From Coleofasciculus sp937127375 (GTDB taxonomy: Bacteria > Cyanobacteriota > Cyanobacteriia > Cyanobacteriales > Coleofasciculaceae), in NCBI GenBank assembly GCA_040218875.1, contig JAVJQP010000088.1: DNA of 64,000 nt. The stretch is one strand, 5' to 3'. Below the pieces are notes generated by a model. That model saw only the letters and a program-made list of their open reading frames with translations, searched no databases and was not told where the DNA came from. Shown here one piece after another: positions 1 through 7,873 of the stretch; the first letter of the stretch is position 1, and the number at the start of each line of letters is the position of its first letter. The position numbers were made by a program, and so were the translations under genes.

Positions 1-111
1 CGCTACATTGAGCATCTTGCTCGCTACATTGAGCATCTTGCTCGCTACATTGAGCATCTTGCTCGCTACATTGAGCATCTTGCTCGCTACATTGAGCATC
101 TTGCTCGCTAC
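1..111. repeat. 21-bp tandem repeat, five copies plus a partial copy
   Basis: Five perfect head-to-tail copies of a 21-bp unit (beginning CGCTACATTG, ending ATCTTGCT) start at base 1, followed by CGCTAC. The array is cut by the window edge, so copy number is unknown. On the plus strand, frame 1 is open through all copies, encoding the heptad RYIEHLA repeatedly until TAA at 112-114. It could therefore be the tail of an upstream gene, although an intergenic array is more likely because the same core recurs without coding context at 3221-3235. Confidence 0.9.
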
Positions 112-140
112 TAATACCCAATTTAAATGCATGACAGCTT
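96..140 (+). repeat. Left arm of a 45-bp inverted repeat
   Basis: This 45-base stretch, from GCATCTTGCTCGCTAC through ATTTAAATGCATGACAGCTT, is matched in reverse complement at 3191-3235 with one mismatch. The two arms face each other across about 3.05 kb holding the radical SAM, ROK and hypothetical genes. The left arm overlaps the end of the 21-bp tandem array. Confidence 0.85.
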
Positions 141-227
141 AAATGATTTATTATAGACTCAGCTAGCCGATATGGGTTTAGCTAGTCAGATGCTGAAGTC
201 AAGATACATTTCCAGGGATTTAACGTA

Positions 228-1223
228 GTGACACAGACAGCCACATTAGCGGTAACACCATTTCGCCAAAAACTGAGGACACCTTTAACTAAAAACAAAA
301 TTACAGTTCTGCAAATCAATCTGGGAAAACGCTGTAATCTCGCCTGTACCCATTGCCATGTGGAAGCGGGACCCAAACGCACGGAAGAACTGACTCCAGA
401 AATTTGTGACCAACTTATCGAACTAATTCATCGCTTTCCGCAAATCCAAACCGTTGATTTAACCGGGGGTGCGCCGGAAATGAATTATGGGTTTAAACCC
501 TTAGTTGAAGCAGCGCGGGCAACGGGAAAAGAAGTCATTGTACGGTCAAATCTAACCATTTTCTTTGAACCGGGATACCAAGATTTACCCGAATACTTTG
601 CCCAGCATCAAGTGCGCGTGGTTGCGTCGCTTCCCTGCTATTTAGAGGATAATGTGGATAAAATGCGGGGGAAAGGAGTTTACAATGATTCGATTCGGGC
701 AATTCAACGGTTAAATCAATTGGGGTATGGAAAAAATCCGCAGTTAATCCTGGATTTGGTTTATAACCCGGCGTTGCCTGTGAGCGAAGATTTTTCCTTA
801 ACGCCGAATCAGGTGAAGTTGGAACAGGATTATAAATGGTTCCTTAAGGAAAATTTTGATATTGAGTTTAACCAGTTGTTTACGATTACCAATTTGCCCA
901 TTGGCAGAACTAAGTTTTATCTGCAACGAACCAAGCTGTATACGCCGTATCTGAAGTTTCTGGAAGATAATTTTAATCCGACGACGGTGGAACATTTGAT
1001 GTGTCGGAATGAACTCTCGATTGATTATCGCGGAAATGTTTACGACTGCGATTTTAATCAGATGGAAGAAATACCCGCTAACTCTGGTACTGGGGAAACG
1101 TTAACCGTGGGTAAGCTATTAGCAGCAGGAAGCTTAGATATCATTGACGAAATTCGCACAGCTTCCTATTGTTACGGTTGCACCGCCGGGTGTGGTTCGA
1201 GTTGCGGTGGTGCTTTGACTTGA
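228..1223 (+). CDS. arsS: ArsS-like radical SAM protein (arsenosugar biosynthesis family)
   Basis: A 331-residue radical SAM enzyme. The cluster motif CNLACTHCH (CxxxCxxC) lies near residue 36, followed by DLTGGAPE, typical of the AdoMet-binding second strand. The C-terminus carries further cysteines (CRNEL, YDCDF, CYGCTAGCGSSCGG), as expected for a SPASM-like auxiliary cluster region. This layout matches the ArsS family, which in other bacteria moves the AdoMet-derived 5'-deoxyadenosyl/ribosyl group to dimethylarsenite on the way to arsenosugars. The start is GTG at 228; no ATG fits the conserved N-terminus. No arsM or other ars gene is next to it, so the arsenic role rests on family resemblance alone. 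It stands alone on the plus strand. Confidence 0.82.
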   Translation: MTQTATLAVTPFRQKLRTPLTKNKITVLQINLGKRCNLACTHCHVEAGPKRTEELTPEICDQLIELIHRFPQIQTVDLTGGAPEMNYGFKPLVEAARATGKEVIVRSNLTIFFEPGYQDLPEYFAQHQVRVVASLPCYLEDNVDKMRGKGVYNDSIRAIQRLNQLGYGKNPQLILDLVYNPALPVSEDFSLTPNQVKLEQDYKWFLKENFDIEFNQLFTITNLPIGRTKFYLQRTKLYTPYLKFLEDNFNPTTVEHLMCRNELSIDYRGNVYDCDFNQMEEIPANSGTGETLTVGKLLAAGSLDIIDEIRTASYCYGCTAGCGSSCGGALT

Positions 1224-1383
1224 GTGCAGCGGGCATAAAAATACTGGGGAAGCTTCGTAGATACGATGAAGCTGGGGAAGCTATTTCTGAGGTACACAGA
1301 CAGATCCCCGACTTCTTCAAGAAGTCGGGGATCTTGCTTAATTTATAATGACAAATGACCAATGACAAATAACCAATAACAAC

Positions 1384-2280
1384 TCATAATTCATCATTTC
1401 TCATTTGCAGTGCTAATTTGGCAGCCCCAACCATTCCCGCCTGATTACCTAGTGTAGCGGGAAGTAACTGTAAACCTGTACGAGAACTCGGTAACACTCG
1501 ACGTTGAATTTCTGCCCAAGCCGCCGGGAAGAAAAATTTGGCACTTGCACTAACTCCACCGCCAATAATAATCGCTTCTGGAGTAAGGATATAAATCAAA
1601 CTCGCTAATCCTGCGCCTAAATCCCGTCCGTAATGGTGCCAAAATTCTAACGCCTTTGGATTGCCTTCATTTGCTAAAATCCCAAGTTCAGTTGGTTCTT
1701 TTCCGGTACGGCGACGAATTGCCCCAATGGACAGATATTGTTCCAGAGAACCTTGATTGCCACTATTACAAGGCGGACCCTCTGGATTTAACGTGATTAA
1801 CCCTAACTCCCCGGCTGCGCCCTGATGACCAACAAAGAGTTTCCCATCTAGAATAACTGCACCGCCGACGCCAGTACCCAACGTCAGCATAATCAGATGG
1901 CGAAACTGACGTCCTGCACCTAACCAAGCTTCGCCTAAACCCGCACAATTGGCATCATTGGCGATAATCGTCGGACAACCTGTTTTAGCTTCTAACCAAT
2001 CCGCTAAGGGAATATCATGCCAATCATTGAGGTTAATCGCCACTCTCGCAATTCGTCCGGTTGCATCCGCAGGTCCGGGAGTCCCCACTCCAATGGCAAT
2101 CACGCTATGGTTAGTATCAAGTTGTGCGATCGCGTCAGCGATTACCTCAACCACGGCTTTTGGAGTTGAGGGTTGGGGCGTCGCCACCGTTAATGATTGG
2201 ATGCAAGTGCCATTTTTCTGGAAAAGTCCCAGCTTAATCGCGGTTCCACCTAAGTCAATACCAATTACGTCATTTGTCAT
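1384..2280 (-). CDS. ROK-family sugar kinase (glucokinase-like)
   Basis: A 298-residue ROK kinase. The N-terminal phosphate-binding segment is GIDLGGTAIKLG, the central motifs are LTLGTGVGGAVILDGK and GHQGAAGELG, and the C-terminal adenosine segment is IIIGGGVS. It probably phosphorylates glucose or a related hexose with ATP in the cytosol. The usual ROK zinc site (CxCGxxGCxE) is replaced by CNSGNQGSLE, which keeps only the first Cys. The last residues (RNDEL) and the downstream bases consist of the AATGA/CAAATGA-type repeat common between genes here, so the 3' end may have been extended by repeat sequence. It reads away from the radical SAM gene's direction and ends convergent with it. Confidence 0.85.
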   Translation of the reverse strand: MTNDVIGIDLGGTAIKLGLFQKNGTCIQSLTVATPQPSTPKAVVEVIADAIAQLDTNHSVIAIGVGTPGPADATGRIARVAINLNDWHDIPLADWLEAKTGCPTIIANDANCAGLGEAWLGAGRQFRHLIMLTLGTGVGGAVILDGKLFVGHQGAAGELGLITLNPEGPPCNSGNQGSLEQYLSIGAIRRRTGKEPTELGILANEGNPKALEFWHHYGRDLGAGLASLIYILTPEAIIIGGGVSASAKFFFPAAWAEIQRRVLPSSRTGLQLLPATLGNQAGMVGAAKLALQMRNDEL

Positions 2281-2378
2281 TTGTCAGGGAACAGGGAACG
2301 GGGAACACCTCGACTTACCTCGACTCCGCTCGGTAACACGCTCGGTGTGTCACAGGGAACAGGCTATATTAAACCATA

Positions 2379-2924
2379 CTAATCAGCAATGTTGAATGAA
2401 TTCCAAAAGGCTTGGAAGTCTTGTTGGGCGCGGCGGTAACTAGCTTCTTTCTGTTCTAAAACAGCTTGGGAGATTTTGCCATCTTGGTATTGTTCTTGGG
2501 CGAGTTCAAATTCGAGTTTAGCAATCTGATACGCTTGTTTTTTAAGCGTGCCTTCTACAGAACCCACCCAGTTGGGAAAGCCCAGATACTGCGTTTCCCA
2601 GTCAGTATGACCAATTTCGGCAATTTTGCGATCGCCTAAAATGGGTTGGCTGGTTTCGGTTAACTCTTGGAAGCTGGACAGGGCATTTTTAATTTGTTGA
2701 ATGCGTTCTAGAGAGTTTGACAGAGAAAAGCGTTCGTTTAGAGTATAGTCAATGGGTTCATCAGGATGAACCGGAGAAAGAGATGAGTTATTTTGAGATA
2801 CATTAGCGGGTTTAGGCAGTTGGGCGACAGAACTTGTCCACCAAAACCCTGCACTAACTAGGGGAATGAGTAGTAACCCACTCATGGCGGCGAAACGTAT
2901 AGACTTGGGTTGGATAAATTTCAT
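2379..2924 (-). CDS. Hypothetical membrane-anchored or secreted protein
   Basis: 181 residues and no family that I recognise. One hydrophobic segment near residues 12-30 (AAMSGLLLIPLVSAGFWW) preceded by lysines looks like a signal peptide or anchor. The remainder is hydrophilic and rich in Gln and Glu; its C-terminal half (residues 125-175) is helical and possibly coiled-coil (KLEFELAQEQYQDGKISQAV). Likely periplasmic or cell-wall facing. It lies about 100 bp upstream of the ROK kinase on the same strand, separated by GGGAACAGGGAAC repeat sequence, so co-transcription is possible but unproven. Confidence 0.6.
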   Translation of the reverse strand: MKFIQPKSIRFAAMSGLLLIPLVSAGFWWTSSVAQLPKPANVSQNNSSLSPVHPDEPIDYTLNERFSLSNSLERIQQIKNALSSFQELTETSQPILGDRKIAEIGHTDWETQYLGFPNWVGSVEGTLKKQAYQIAKLEFELAQEQYQDGKISQAVLEQKEASYRRAQQDFQAFWNSFNIAD

Positions 2925-3037
2925 AGAAATTGGCTGACAGAATTCCCAGCCTTGAAAAGTTATGTCTTAATTATTCGACGAGAATGAGATGATTTCCGGT
3001 TCCTGGAAAAGTTTTGACCCTTCGCTGCGCTACGGAA

Positions 3038-3176
3038 CCTGATTTGTAGGGGCGGGTTTAGGGACTTTCTTTTCACTATTGATGATAACATTGGTGCAAA
3101 ACCCTGATTTGTAGGGGCGGGTTTAGGGACTTTCTTCTCGCTATTGATGATAACGTTGGTGCAAAACCCGCCCTGA
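3038..3176. repeat. Two tandem 65-bp copies of the GTAGGGGCGGGTTT dispersed repeat
   Basis: Bases 3038-3102 and 3103-3167 are near-identical 65-bp copies that differ at a few positions. Each begins CCTGATTTGTAGGGGCGGG, and the second is followed by CCCGCCCTGAC, so the outermost ends form an inverted GTAGGGGCGGGTTT / AAACCCGCCCTGAC pair (3111-3176). Related copies occur at 10702, 18581, 25171 and 26759. Confidence 0.85.
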
Positions 3177-3190
3177 CTAAGGTTGGGCTT

Positions 3191-3235
3191 AAGCTATCAT
3201 GCATTTAAATTGGGTATTAGTAGCGAGCAAGATGC
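3191..3235 (-). repeat. Right arm of the 45-bp inverted repeat
   Basis: The reverse complement of 96-140 with a single mismatch (C/T in the GACAGCTT versus GATAGCTT end). The arm leads into AAAGCCTGCGGCATGGC and then a pyrimidine-rich microsatellite. It could be the end of an inserted or inverted segment. Confidence 0.85.
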
Positions 3236-3307
3236 AAAGCCTGCGGCATGGCTTCGCTTAACGCACTACATACAAGGATTTCGCCATTATTGACATTAAG
3301 GTTTAAA

Positions 3308-3444
3308 CCCCCTGCTTCCCCAGCTCCCCCAGCTCCCCCAGCTTCCCCAGCTCCCCCAGCTCCCCCAGCTCCCCCAGCTCCCCCAGCTCCCCCAGCTCCC
3401 CCAGCTCCCCCAGCTTCCCCCACTCCCCCAGCTTCCCCCACTCC
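3308..3444. repeat. CTCCCCCAG 9-bp microsatellite
   Basis: About fifteen copies of a 9-bp CTCCCCCAG/CTTCCCCAG unit fill the space upstream of the heme O synthase gene. Both strands stay open through it (Pro-Ala on one, Gly-Gly-Ala on the other) only because the unit length is a multiple of three. It is not a gene. Confidence 0.9.
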
Positions 3445-3524
3445 TACAGCATTAAAACGGCGATTGTGTCAAAGTGTTAATGATTGTATATAGTGTTTCA
3501 ATAAATAAGGAATTGGTGAAATTA

Positions 3525-4508
3525 ATGATTGGGACAACTATATCCCGTCAACATGAAAACGTCCGGCAAGTGATTCAGAGCTACTACCAACTCACAAAAC
3601 CTCGCATTATTCCTCTGCTGTTGATTACGACAGCCGCAGGGATGTGGATGGCATCTGAGGGGCAAGTTGATCCCTTGTTACTACTCATTACCCTGGTTGG
3701 AGGAACCTTAGCTGCTGCTTCGGCTCAAGTCCTCAATTGCATTTATGATCGCGATATCGATTATGAGATGCTACGCACCCGTAGCCGTCCAATTCCCTCA
3801 GGGCGGATACAGACTCGTGATGCCTTGTTATTCGCGATCGCTCTCGGATCTGCATCGTTTACCCTATTAGCCGTCTTTGCCAATCTTCTAGCTGCATTAT
3901 TGGCAATGTCGGGCATTATCTTCTACATGGGGATTTACACCCACTTACTCAAACGCCATACACCCCAAAACATCGTGATTGGCGGTGCAGCCGGGGCAAT
4001 TCCAGCACTGGTGGGTTGGGCGGCGGTGACGGGAGAGTTGAGTTTACCCGCCTGGTTACTGTTTGCCGTCGTCTTTTTGTGGACTCCTCCCCATTTCTGG
4101 GCGCTGGCTTTGATGATTCGCGAGGATTACGCCAAAGTCGGGATTCCCATGTTGCCTGTTGTAGCAGGTGAAGAGTCTACAACCCGTCAAATCTGGGTTT
4201 ACACGTTGTTAGTTGTTCCAGCGTCGCTGTTATTTATTTATCCGTTAGGAGTATCGGGTGTGGTGTATGGTGCGATCGCGCTGGTGTTAGGTAGTATTTT
4301 TCTGCAAAAAGCATGGCAGTTATTACAAAGTCCCACCGATAACCAACTGGCGCGAGGGCTGTTTAAGTACTCGATTCTGTACATGATGCTGTTATGTACT
4401 GGCATCGTGGTGGATAGTTTACCGATTACCCAGCAACTCTCAACCGCTTTAGCTGACAATTTGCAAACCTTGGTGAGTGCGATCCCGTTTTTGCCGTTTC
4501 CGGTTTAA
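3525..4508 (+). CDS. ctaB: Protoheme IX farnesyltransferase (heme O synthase)
   Basis: A UbiA-superfamily integral membrane prenyltransferase that attaches a farnesyl group to heme B to give heme O for the terminal oxidase. The first Asp-rich motif is NCIYDRDID, followed by the RTRSRPIPSG segment typical of CtaB. The second conserved loop is REDYAKVGIPMLPVV. About eight or nine hydrophobic helices cover the rest. The start chosen is ATG at 3525, giving 327 residues; upstream in-frame starts at 3474 and 3480 are possible but lie against the microsatellite. AAGGA sits 13 nt before 3525, so the ribosome site is weak. No ctaA or cox genes adjoin it, unlike many cyanobacterial loci. Confidence 0.93.
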   Translation: MIGTTISRQHENVRQVIQSYYQLTKPRIIPLLLITTAAGMWMASEGQVDPLLLLITLVGGTLAAASAQVLNCIYDRDIDYEMLRTRSRPIPSGRIQTRDALLFAIALGSASFTLLAVFANLLAALLAMSGIIFYMGIYTHLLKRHTPQNIVIGGAAGAIPALVGWAAVTGELSLPAWLLFAVVFLWTPPHFWALALMIREDYAKVGIPMLPVVAGEESTTRQIWVYTLLVVPASLLFIYPLGVSGVVYGAIALVLGSIFLQKAWQLLQSPTDNQLARGLFKYSILYMMLLCTGIVVDSLPITQQLSTALADNLQTLVSAIPFLPFPV

Positions 4509-4526
4509 TGGGAATAACCAACTGTG

Positions 4527-4554
4527 GTAGAGACGTTGCATGCAACGTCTCTAC
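4527..4554. repeat. 28-bp perfect palindrome (GTAGAGACGTTGCA arms)
   Basis: A perfect inverted repeat with 14-bp arms and no loop, 18 bp after the ctaB stop. Identical copies lie at 57990-58017 and 62225-62252, and a variant with matched changes in both arms lies at 52345-52372. It is not followed by a T tract, so it is not a canonical intrinsic terminator, although it could stop or protect transcripts. Confidence 0.95.
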
Positions 4555-4635
4555 TAAATGATTCGTGCTAATCGATGTCTGAGGTTATGCAATGCTAAAA
4601 TTTCATCAAGCTCCTGATGCAAGAGGCTAGTCAGC

Positions 4636-4890
4636 ATGACGAAGATCGAAGTTGAACTCGACCAAAAAACCCTTGAAAGTGCCAAGCTTTTGGCAGAGTC
4701 TCGGCAAAGTACATTACCGGAACTGATTGCAGACGTTATCAAACTACTAGTCCGGCAAAAAAGAACAAAAGATCCTTGGTTAGGATTAGTTGCTGATGAA
4801 CCGGAACTTGTTGGTGAGATACTTGAAGAAGCCCTAAAAAATCGGAGAGTACAGTTATTCAACGAAAAAATTGGAAAAGGCACTGCTTGA
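4636..4890 (+). CDS. VapB-type antitoxin of a type II toxin-antitoxin pair
   Basis: 84 residues. The N-terminal 40 residues (MTKIEVELDQKTLESAKLLA) resemble a beta-strand plus two helices of the ribbon-helix-helix kind and would bind the operon's own operator. The C-terminal half (GEILEEALKNRRVQLFNEKI) is acidic then basic and probably wraps the toxin. It overlaps the downstream PIN gene by 20 nt, the usual arrangement for vapBC. I assign its role mainly from position; the antitoxin sequence alone is not diagnostic. Confidence 0.78.
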   Translation: MTKIEVELDQKTLESAKLLAESRQSTLPELIADVIKLLVRQKRTKDPWLGLVADEPELVGEILEEALKNRRVQLFNEKIGKGTA

Positions 4891-5290
4891 CACAGACATT
4901 TTGTCTGAAATTTTTAGGAGAATTAATCAAAGGGTTATAGCTAAAGCTACTGCTTATCGTGCTGTTTTCGGTTGCTACACAATTTCGGTTATTACCGTTA
5001 TGGAGGTTGTCCAAGGTTGGCATAAACGTCAACGAGAAGATCGTGTTCACGAGTTTTTAGCTACACTTACCTCTGAAGAGGTTTTGACACTAGAACTGCC
5101 AGATGCCGCATTAGCAGGGCGTATCTATGCGGATTTAGAACGAATAGGACAACCCATTGGTTATCCTGACTCAATGATTGCTGCGATCGCTCTACAACAT
5201 AATCTTACTTTGGTAACTGGCAATTTATCTCACTATCAGCGAGTTCAAGCCTTAGGTTATCCTCTGAGGTTGGATAATTGGCGAATTTAA
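4871..5290 (+). CDS. vapC: VapC-family PIN-domain ribonuclease toxin
   Basis: A 139-residue PIN domain. The acidic metal-binding residues are visible in order: LLDTDIL near residue 7, VMEVVQG near residue 43, and GYPDSMIAAIA near residue 97, with a terminal TGNLSHYQRV that matches the TxNxxHF motif. PIN toxins cleave tRNA or rRNA in a Mg-dependent way until neutralised by the partner antitoxin. The start is TTG at 4871 inside the end of the antitoxin gene, consistent with translational coupling. Length and motifs are normal, so the toxin looks intact. Confidence 0.88.
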   Translation: MEKALLDTDILSEIFRRINQRVIAKATAYRAVFGCYTISVITVMEVVQGWHKRQREDRVHEFLATLTSEEVLTLELPDAALAGRIYADLERIGQPIGYPDSMIAAIALQHNLTLVTGNLSHYQRVQALGYPLRLDNWRI

Positions 5291-5318
5291 ATCGAAACGT
5301 TTAGTCTATAATTTTTCT

Positions 5319-7055
5319 TTATTTTCCTACTCGACAACGATAAAGTTTATATTTATATTCACCAGCCCATGACCCATAAGAGCGATCGCGAAAACAAGGC
5401 TGCGCGTCTAAATCAACTTTAGTCCGAAAATCCACTAACCATAAATCGAAGGGGCGTGGCAGTTCAGTTAATGTGTTTTGTAAGCGTGCGATCGCGTCTG
5501 TATAGGTTCGGGTTTGGGGATCACGATCCGCTAGAAAAAATTGGGCAGATGTAGTTCTATCCGTTTCAGAATTATTCCTATCCGATAATCGTTTAAATTC
5601 CCAGGCTAACCCCATCAGTCGCCCAGTTTGTCCATGATGCTTGTGAGTGGTGGCGATGAATACGGGAGATTGAGACGCCTCTTGGATTACAGGTGCAAGC
5701 AAGTCGGGACGGTGATTTTGTAAGTACCCTAAATTCCCAATTGCGGTGAATCCTCCCATTAATCCCATCAGCCAAATCATGACCACAATTGCTTTGCCAT
5801 GCTTTAGTCTAGAAGCTGAATCAAATGTCACCTGATGCCAAACTCCAGCCAGTATCCCCGCAAATAACAGGATCACAGCCGGAAAGTAAACGAACTGAAA
5901 CCGCGCCCCTAGAGTTAAGTCCATACTTAAACCGTAGGTGATGCCCAAGACTAACGCGATCGCACTCCCTAAATATACCGACAAAATCTGCAAGGCTAAA
6001 CGGCGATCAGAAAAGTGCTGTTGGAGTTTCCAGCCATTAGCGAGTCTCGGTATCAGGCTAACCACAAATACCACCGTTACGATACCGGAGATTACCACGA
6101 TCCAAATCGGCAGAACAGTTGTGGCGGTGGGAAGCAAGACGATCATACTCAGCCCCCAAATAAACAGCCGCCCGATGGGTGCTAACCATTCACCAGTCAG
6201 ATCCCCGTCGGCTATCCAGGCTGTGGGTTCGCTACCGTAGATACTGGATAAAGCAGGTAGCCAGACTAAACCCCCGACAAGCGTCCCTAAAGCAACCCCA
6301 TAGATACGCCGCCAATGCGATCGTACCAAAATCTGAGGATATTTCCTTCCCTGTTGCCAAGCCTGCGTCAACAGCACCACCCCTTCGGAAAAGAGGGTTA
6401 AGCTGAAAAAATAATGGGTGGCGATTCCCAAACTATTGACACCCACCCACACTAATCCCATTCCTACTGATAACGGTTCCTCACGGTGGATACCCTGAAT
6501 TGCCACAACTAAACAGGATAAAGACGCAATCACCCATAAAATCGCCAGAGTGTAGTGACGTGCGTCTTGGGCGAGGAAAATCCCGTAAGGTGAAACCGCC
6601 ATCATCGCGGCGGCAATTTGACCGACTAACCGAGAACCAAACGCCCAATACCCCAAAGCATATAGGCTGGGAATAGCCGCAATTCCCGATAATGCCGAGA
6701 GCGATCGCGCCCCCCATAAGGATACCAATCCGTCATCGGTAAGAAATACCTTTATCCACAAATGGGTTAAGACAAAATAAATCGGCGGATGTGTACTTTC
6801 TTGGCTTAAATAGTTGACAACTGAACTAATATCTGAATCAGCCACAGGATGCAAGGGATAGAGCAAGATATCTGAACTAATCCACTGATTCAGTGGCACG
6901 GTTTGAAAACTGTTGCCTAAACTAAAGACCATCGTGGCGAACTCATCAGTCCATGGGGGTAGAGACACCAAACGACTCAAGCGCAAAATTGCACCAAGGG
7001 CTATCCATAACACGAGTAGCCCAAAGTGCAACCAATGTCGTTGTTTAGGGTTCAT
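5319..7055 (-). CDS. GT39-like polytopic glycosyltransferase
   Basis: 578 residues with roughly 11-12 hydrophobic helices, resembling the ArnT/protein-mannosyltransferase (GT39/GT83, GT-C fold) superfamily. The first luminal loop has the acidic motif PPWTDE near residue 36, where these enzymes bind the lipid-linked donor. STHPPIYFVLTHLW near residue 87 matches the conserved HPPxxY element, and AQDARHYTLAIL near residue 163 matches the RxY segment. A soluble C-terminal tail of about 120 residues ends in DRSYGSWAGEYKYKLYRC. It probably transfers a polyprenyl-phosphate sugar to a periplasmic acceptor, which is not known. It is convergent with vapC, 28 bp apart, so they may share termination. Confidence 0.78.
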   Translation of the reverse strand: MNPKQRHWLHFGLLVLWIALGAILRLSRLVSLPPWTDEFATMVFSLGNSFQTVPLNQWISSDILLYPLHPVADSDISSVVNYLSQESTHPPIYFVLTHLWIKVFLTDDGLVSLWGARSLSALSGIAAIPSLYALGYWAFGSRLVGQIAAAMMAVSPYGIFLAQDARHYTLAILWVIASLSCLVVAIQGIHREEPLSVGMGLVWVGVNSLGIATHYFFSLTLFSEGVVLLTQAWQQGRKYPQILVRSHWRRIYGVALGTLVGGLVWLPALSSIYGSEPTAWIADGDLTGEWLAPIGRLFIWGLSMIVLLPTATTVLPIWIVVISGIVTVVFVVSLIPRLANGWKLQQHFSDRRLALQILSVYLGSAIALVLGITYGLSMDLTLGARFQFVYFPAVILLFAGILAGVWHQVTFDSASRLKHGKAIVVMIWLMGLMGGFTAIGNLGYLQNHRPDLLAPVIQEASQSPVFIATTHKHHGQTGRLMGLAWEFKRLSDRNNSETDRTTSAQFFLADRDPQTRTYTDAIARLQNTLTELPRPFDLWLVDFRTKVDLDAQPCFRDRSYGSWAGEYKYKLYRCRVGK

Positions 7056-7129
7056 GGTTCATGGCAATTGATACACCAAGGCTTGAAACCAAGCAAAAAG
7101 CGATACCTGACCGAAAAAATGGGTCTCAA

Positions 7130-7156
7130 GTCTCGTCCTTCTAGGACGGCTTTTTT
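7130..7156 (+). terminator. Intrinsic-terminator-like hairpin
   Basis: A CGTCCT-TCT-AGGACG stem-loop at 7134-7148 followed by GGCTTTTTTA, so the T tail is on the plus strand. No plus-strand gene ends here; it overlaps the stop codon of the small minus-strand RHH gene and may belong to the IS remnant. Confidence 0.6.
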
Positions 7157-7278
7157 ATGCCCTTGATCCAGTCTCGAACTACTTCTGATATCATTCTGTC
7201 TGTTTGTTCAGCATACTGTTTAAGTGTCTCAAGCTCTCTATCTGAAAGCCGTACTCTTAATGTTTTTTCTCTGGGCAT
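7141..7278 (-). CDS. Small ribbon-helix-helix (CopG-like) protein
   Basis: A 45-residue protein starting MPREKTLRVRLSDRELETLK and ending WIKGIKKPS. The pattern of one beta strand (KTLRVRLS) followed by two helices (DRELETLKQYAEQ, MISEVVRDWIKG) fits an RHH DNA-binding dimer. ATG is at 7278 with no obvious Shine-Dalgarno. A 7-bp inverted repeat 12 bp upstream (7291-7320) could be its operator. Small RHH genes of this kind often accompany cyanobacterial IS200/IS605-type elements, and an element right end lies 370 bp away, so it may be an accessory or surviving antitoxin-like gene of a decayed element. That last point is inference. Confidence 0.6.
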   Translation of the reverse strand: MPREKTLRVRLSDRELETLKQYAEQTDRMISEVVRDWIKGIKKPS

Positions 7279-7290
7279 CGTGGCAGATAT

Positions 7291-7320
7291 TGTGCTACTC
7301 TATACAAGTAGTCTAGCACA
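7291..7320. promoter_or_regulatory. Possible operator: TGTGCTA/TAGCACA inverted repeat
   Basis: Arms of 7 bp separated by 16 bp lie just upstream of the small RHH gene. Spacing and position suit autoregulation by an RHH dimer pair, but it could equally be a subterminal structure of the mobile-element remnant. Confidence 0.35.
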
Positions 7321-7539
7321 GGCGAAAATTCGTGAGTATCGCCAATCGAACAATCGATATTTATCACGTCAAGTGATGCTAGTACATGAGGCGCGAGTAA
7401 CAAGACTGAACAACGCATGGACTCAAACGAGTGCCGATACCGCCAAAAGTGCACGACTTGCGGGCTGTCATAAGACTAGAAAAATGTACGGTAGGGCATA
7501 CCGAAACGTAGAGAGAAATCTCTAAACGCTTAGGGAGCA

Positions 7540-7690
7540 GGTTCCCTCTGGGGTTATCTAAGTTAGGCTCAATACTTGGTAGTTTTCTACGGGTAGAAAG
7601 GTTTAAGTATTGCAGCAAGGATAGATAACTGTAAGGTGTGTCGCGGAACTAAGAATCCCCGTACTTGTAGGACGGGGAGTGTCAAAAGAC
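7540..7690 (+). ncRNA. Omega-RNA-like scaffold with IS200/IS605 right end, tnpB missing
   Basis: The plus strand can fold into nested helices: GTTATCT (7553-7559) with AGATAAC (7623-7629), CAATACTT (7570-7577) with AAGTATTG (7605-7612), and an inner TTTCTAC/GTAGAAA hairpin (7584-7599). A terminal hairpin CCCCGT/ACGGGG (7657-7677) follows, then AGTGTCAA. The segment 7644-7688 matches 26667-26709 in reverse complement, so it is a repeated element end. A structured RNA directly 5' of the right end is how TnpB guide RNAs (omegaRNA/reRNA) are built, but no intact tnpB precedes it here. Bases 7282-7520 hold no credible gene; they may be tnpB debris. Confidence 0.5.
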
Positions 7691-7720
7691 TGTCTAGATA
7701 TCGCTCTTTAGCTTAATCAG

Positions 7721-7770
7721 CGAGAAGCCTCACGTCTCACCCCAAAGGGAAGCGTGGCATGAATCGCCAG
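7721..7770. other. Second element-end-like hairpin
   Basis: GAAGCCTCACG...CCCAAAGGG...CGTGGCATGAATCG forms a short stem-loop (CACG 7731-7734 with CGTG 7753-7756, plus CCC/GGG inside). The wording resembles termini found after tnpB genes in cyanobacteria, but I recognise this only by general appearance. It sits 40 bp past the first right end. Confidence 0.3.
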
Positions 7771-7873
7771 TAATGCCAATAAATAAAAGTGGCATTGCAT
7801 ACCCCAGGATGTGGATCGCATTTTTCTGATGCTAGGCTGTAGACTCGCGGGAGTCTCAGGGGGTTAGAAGCTG

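Noticed and set aside
3038..3176. Possible CRISPR-like direct repeats
   Set aside because: Only two contiguous copies with no spacers, and the same element is dispersed elsewhere in both orientations.
3217..3493. Reading frames in both directions with Gly-Ala or Pro-Ala composition
   Set aside because: They are produced by the 9-bp CTCCCCCAG array; no start context or non-repeat sequence.
7157..7525. 122-codon plus-strand frame
   Set aside because: Its first third is the antisense of the small RHH gene and the rest shows no domain; probably element debris.
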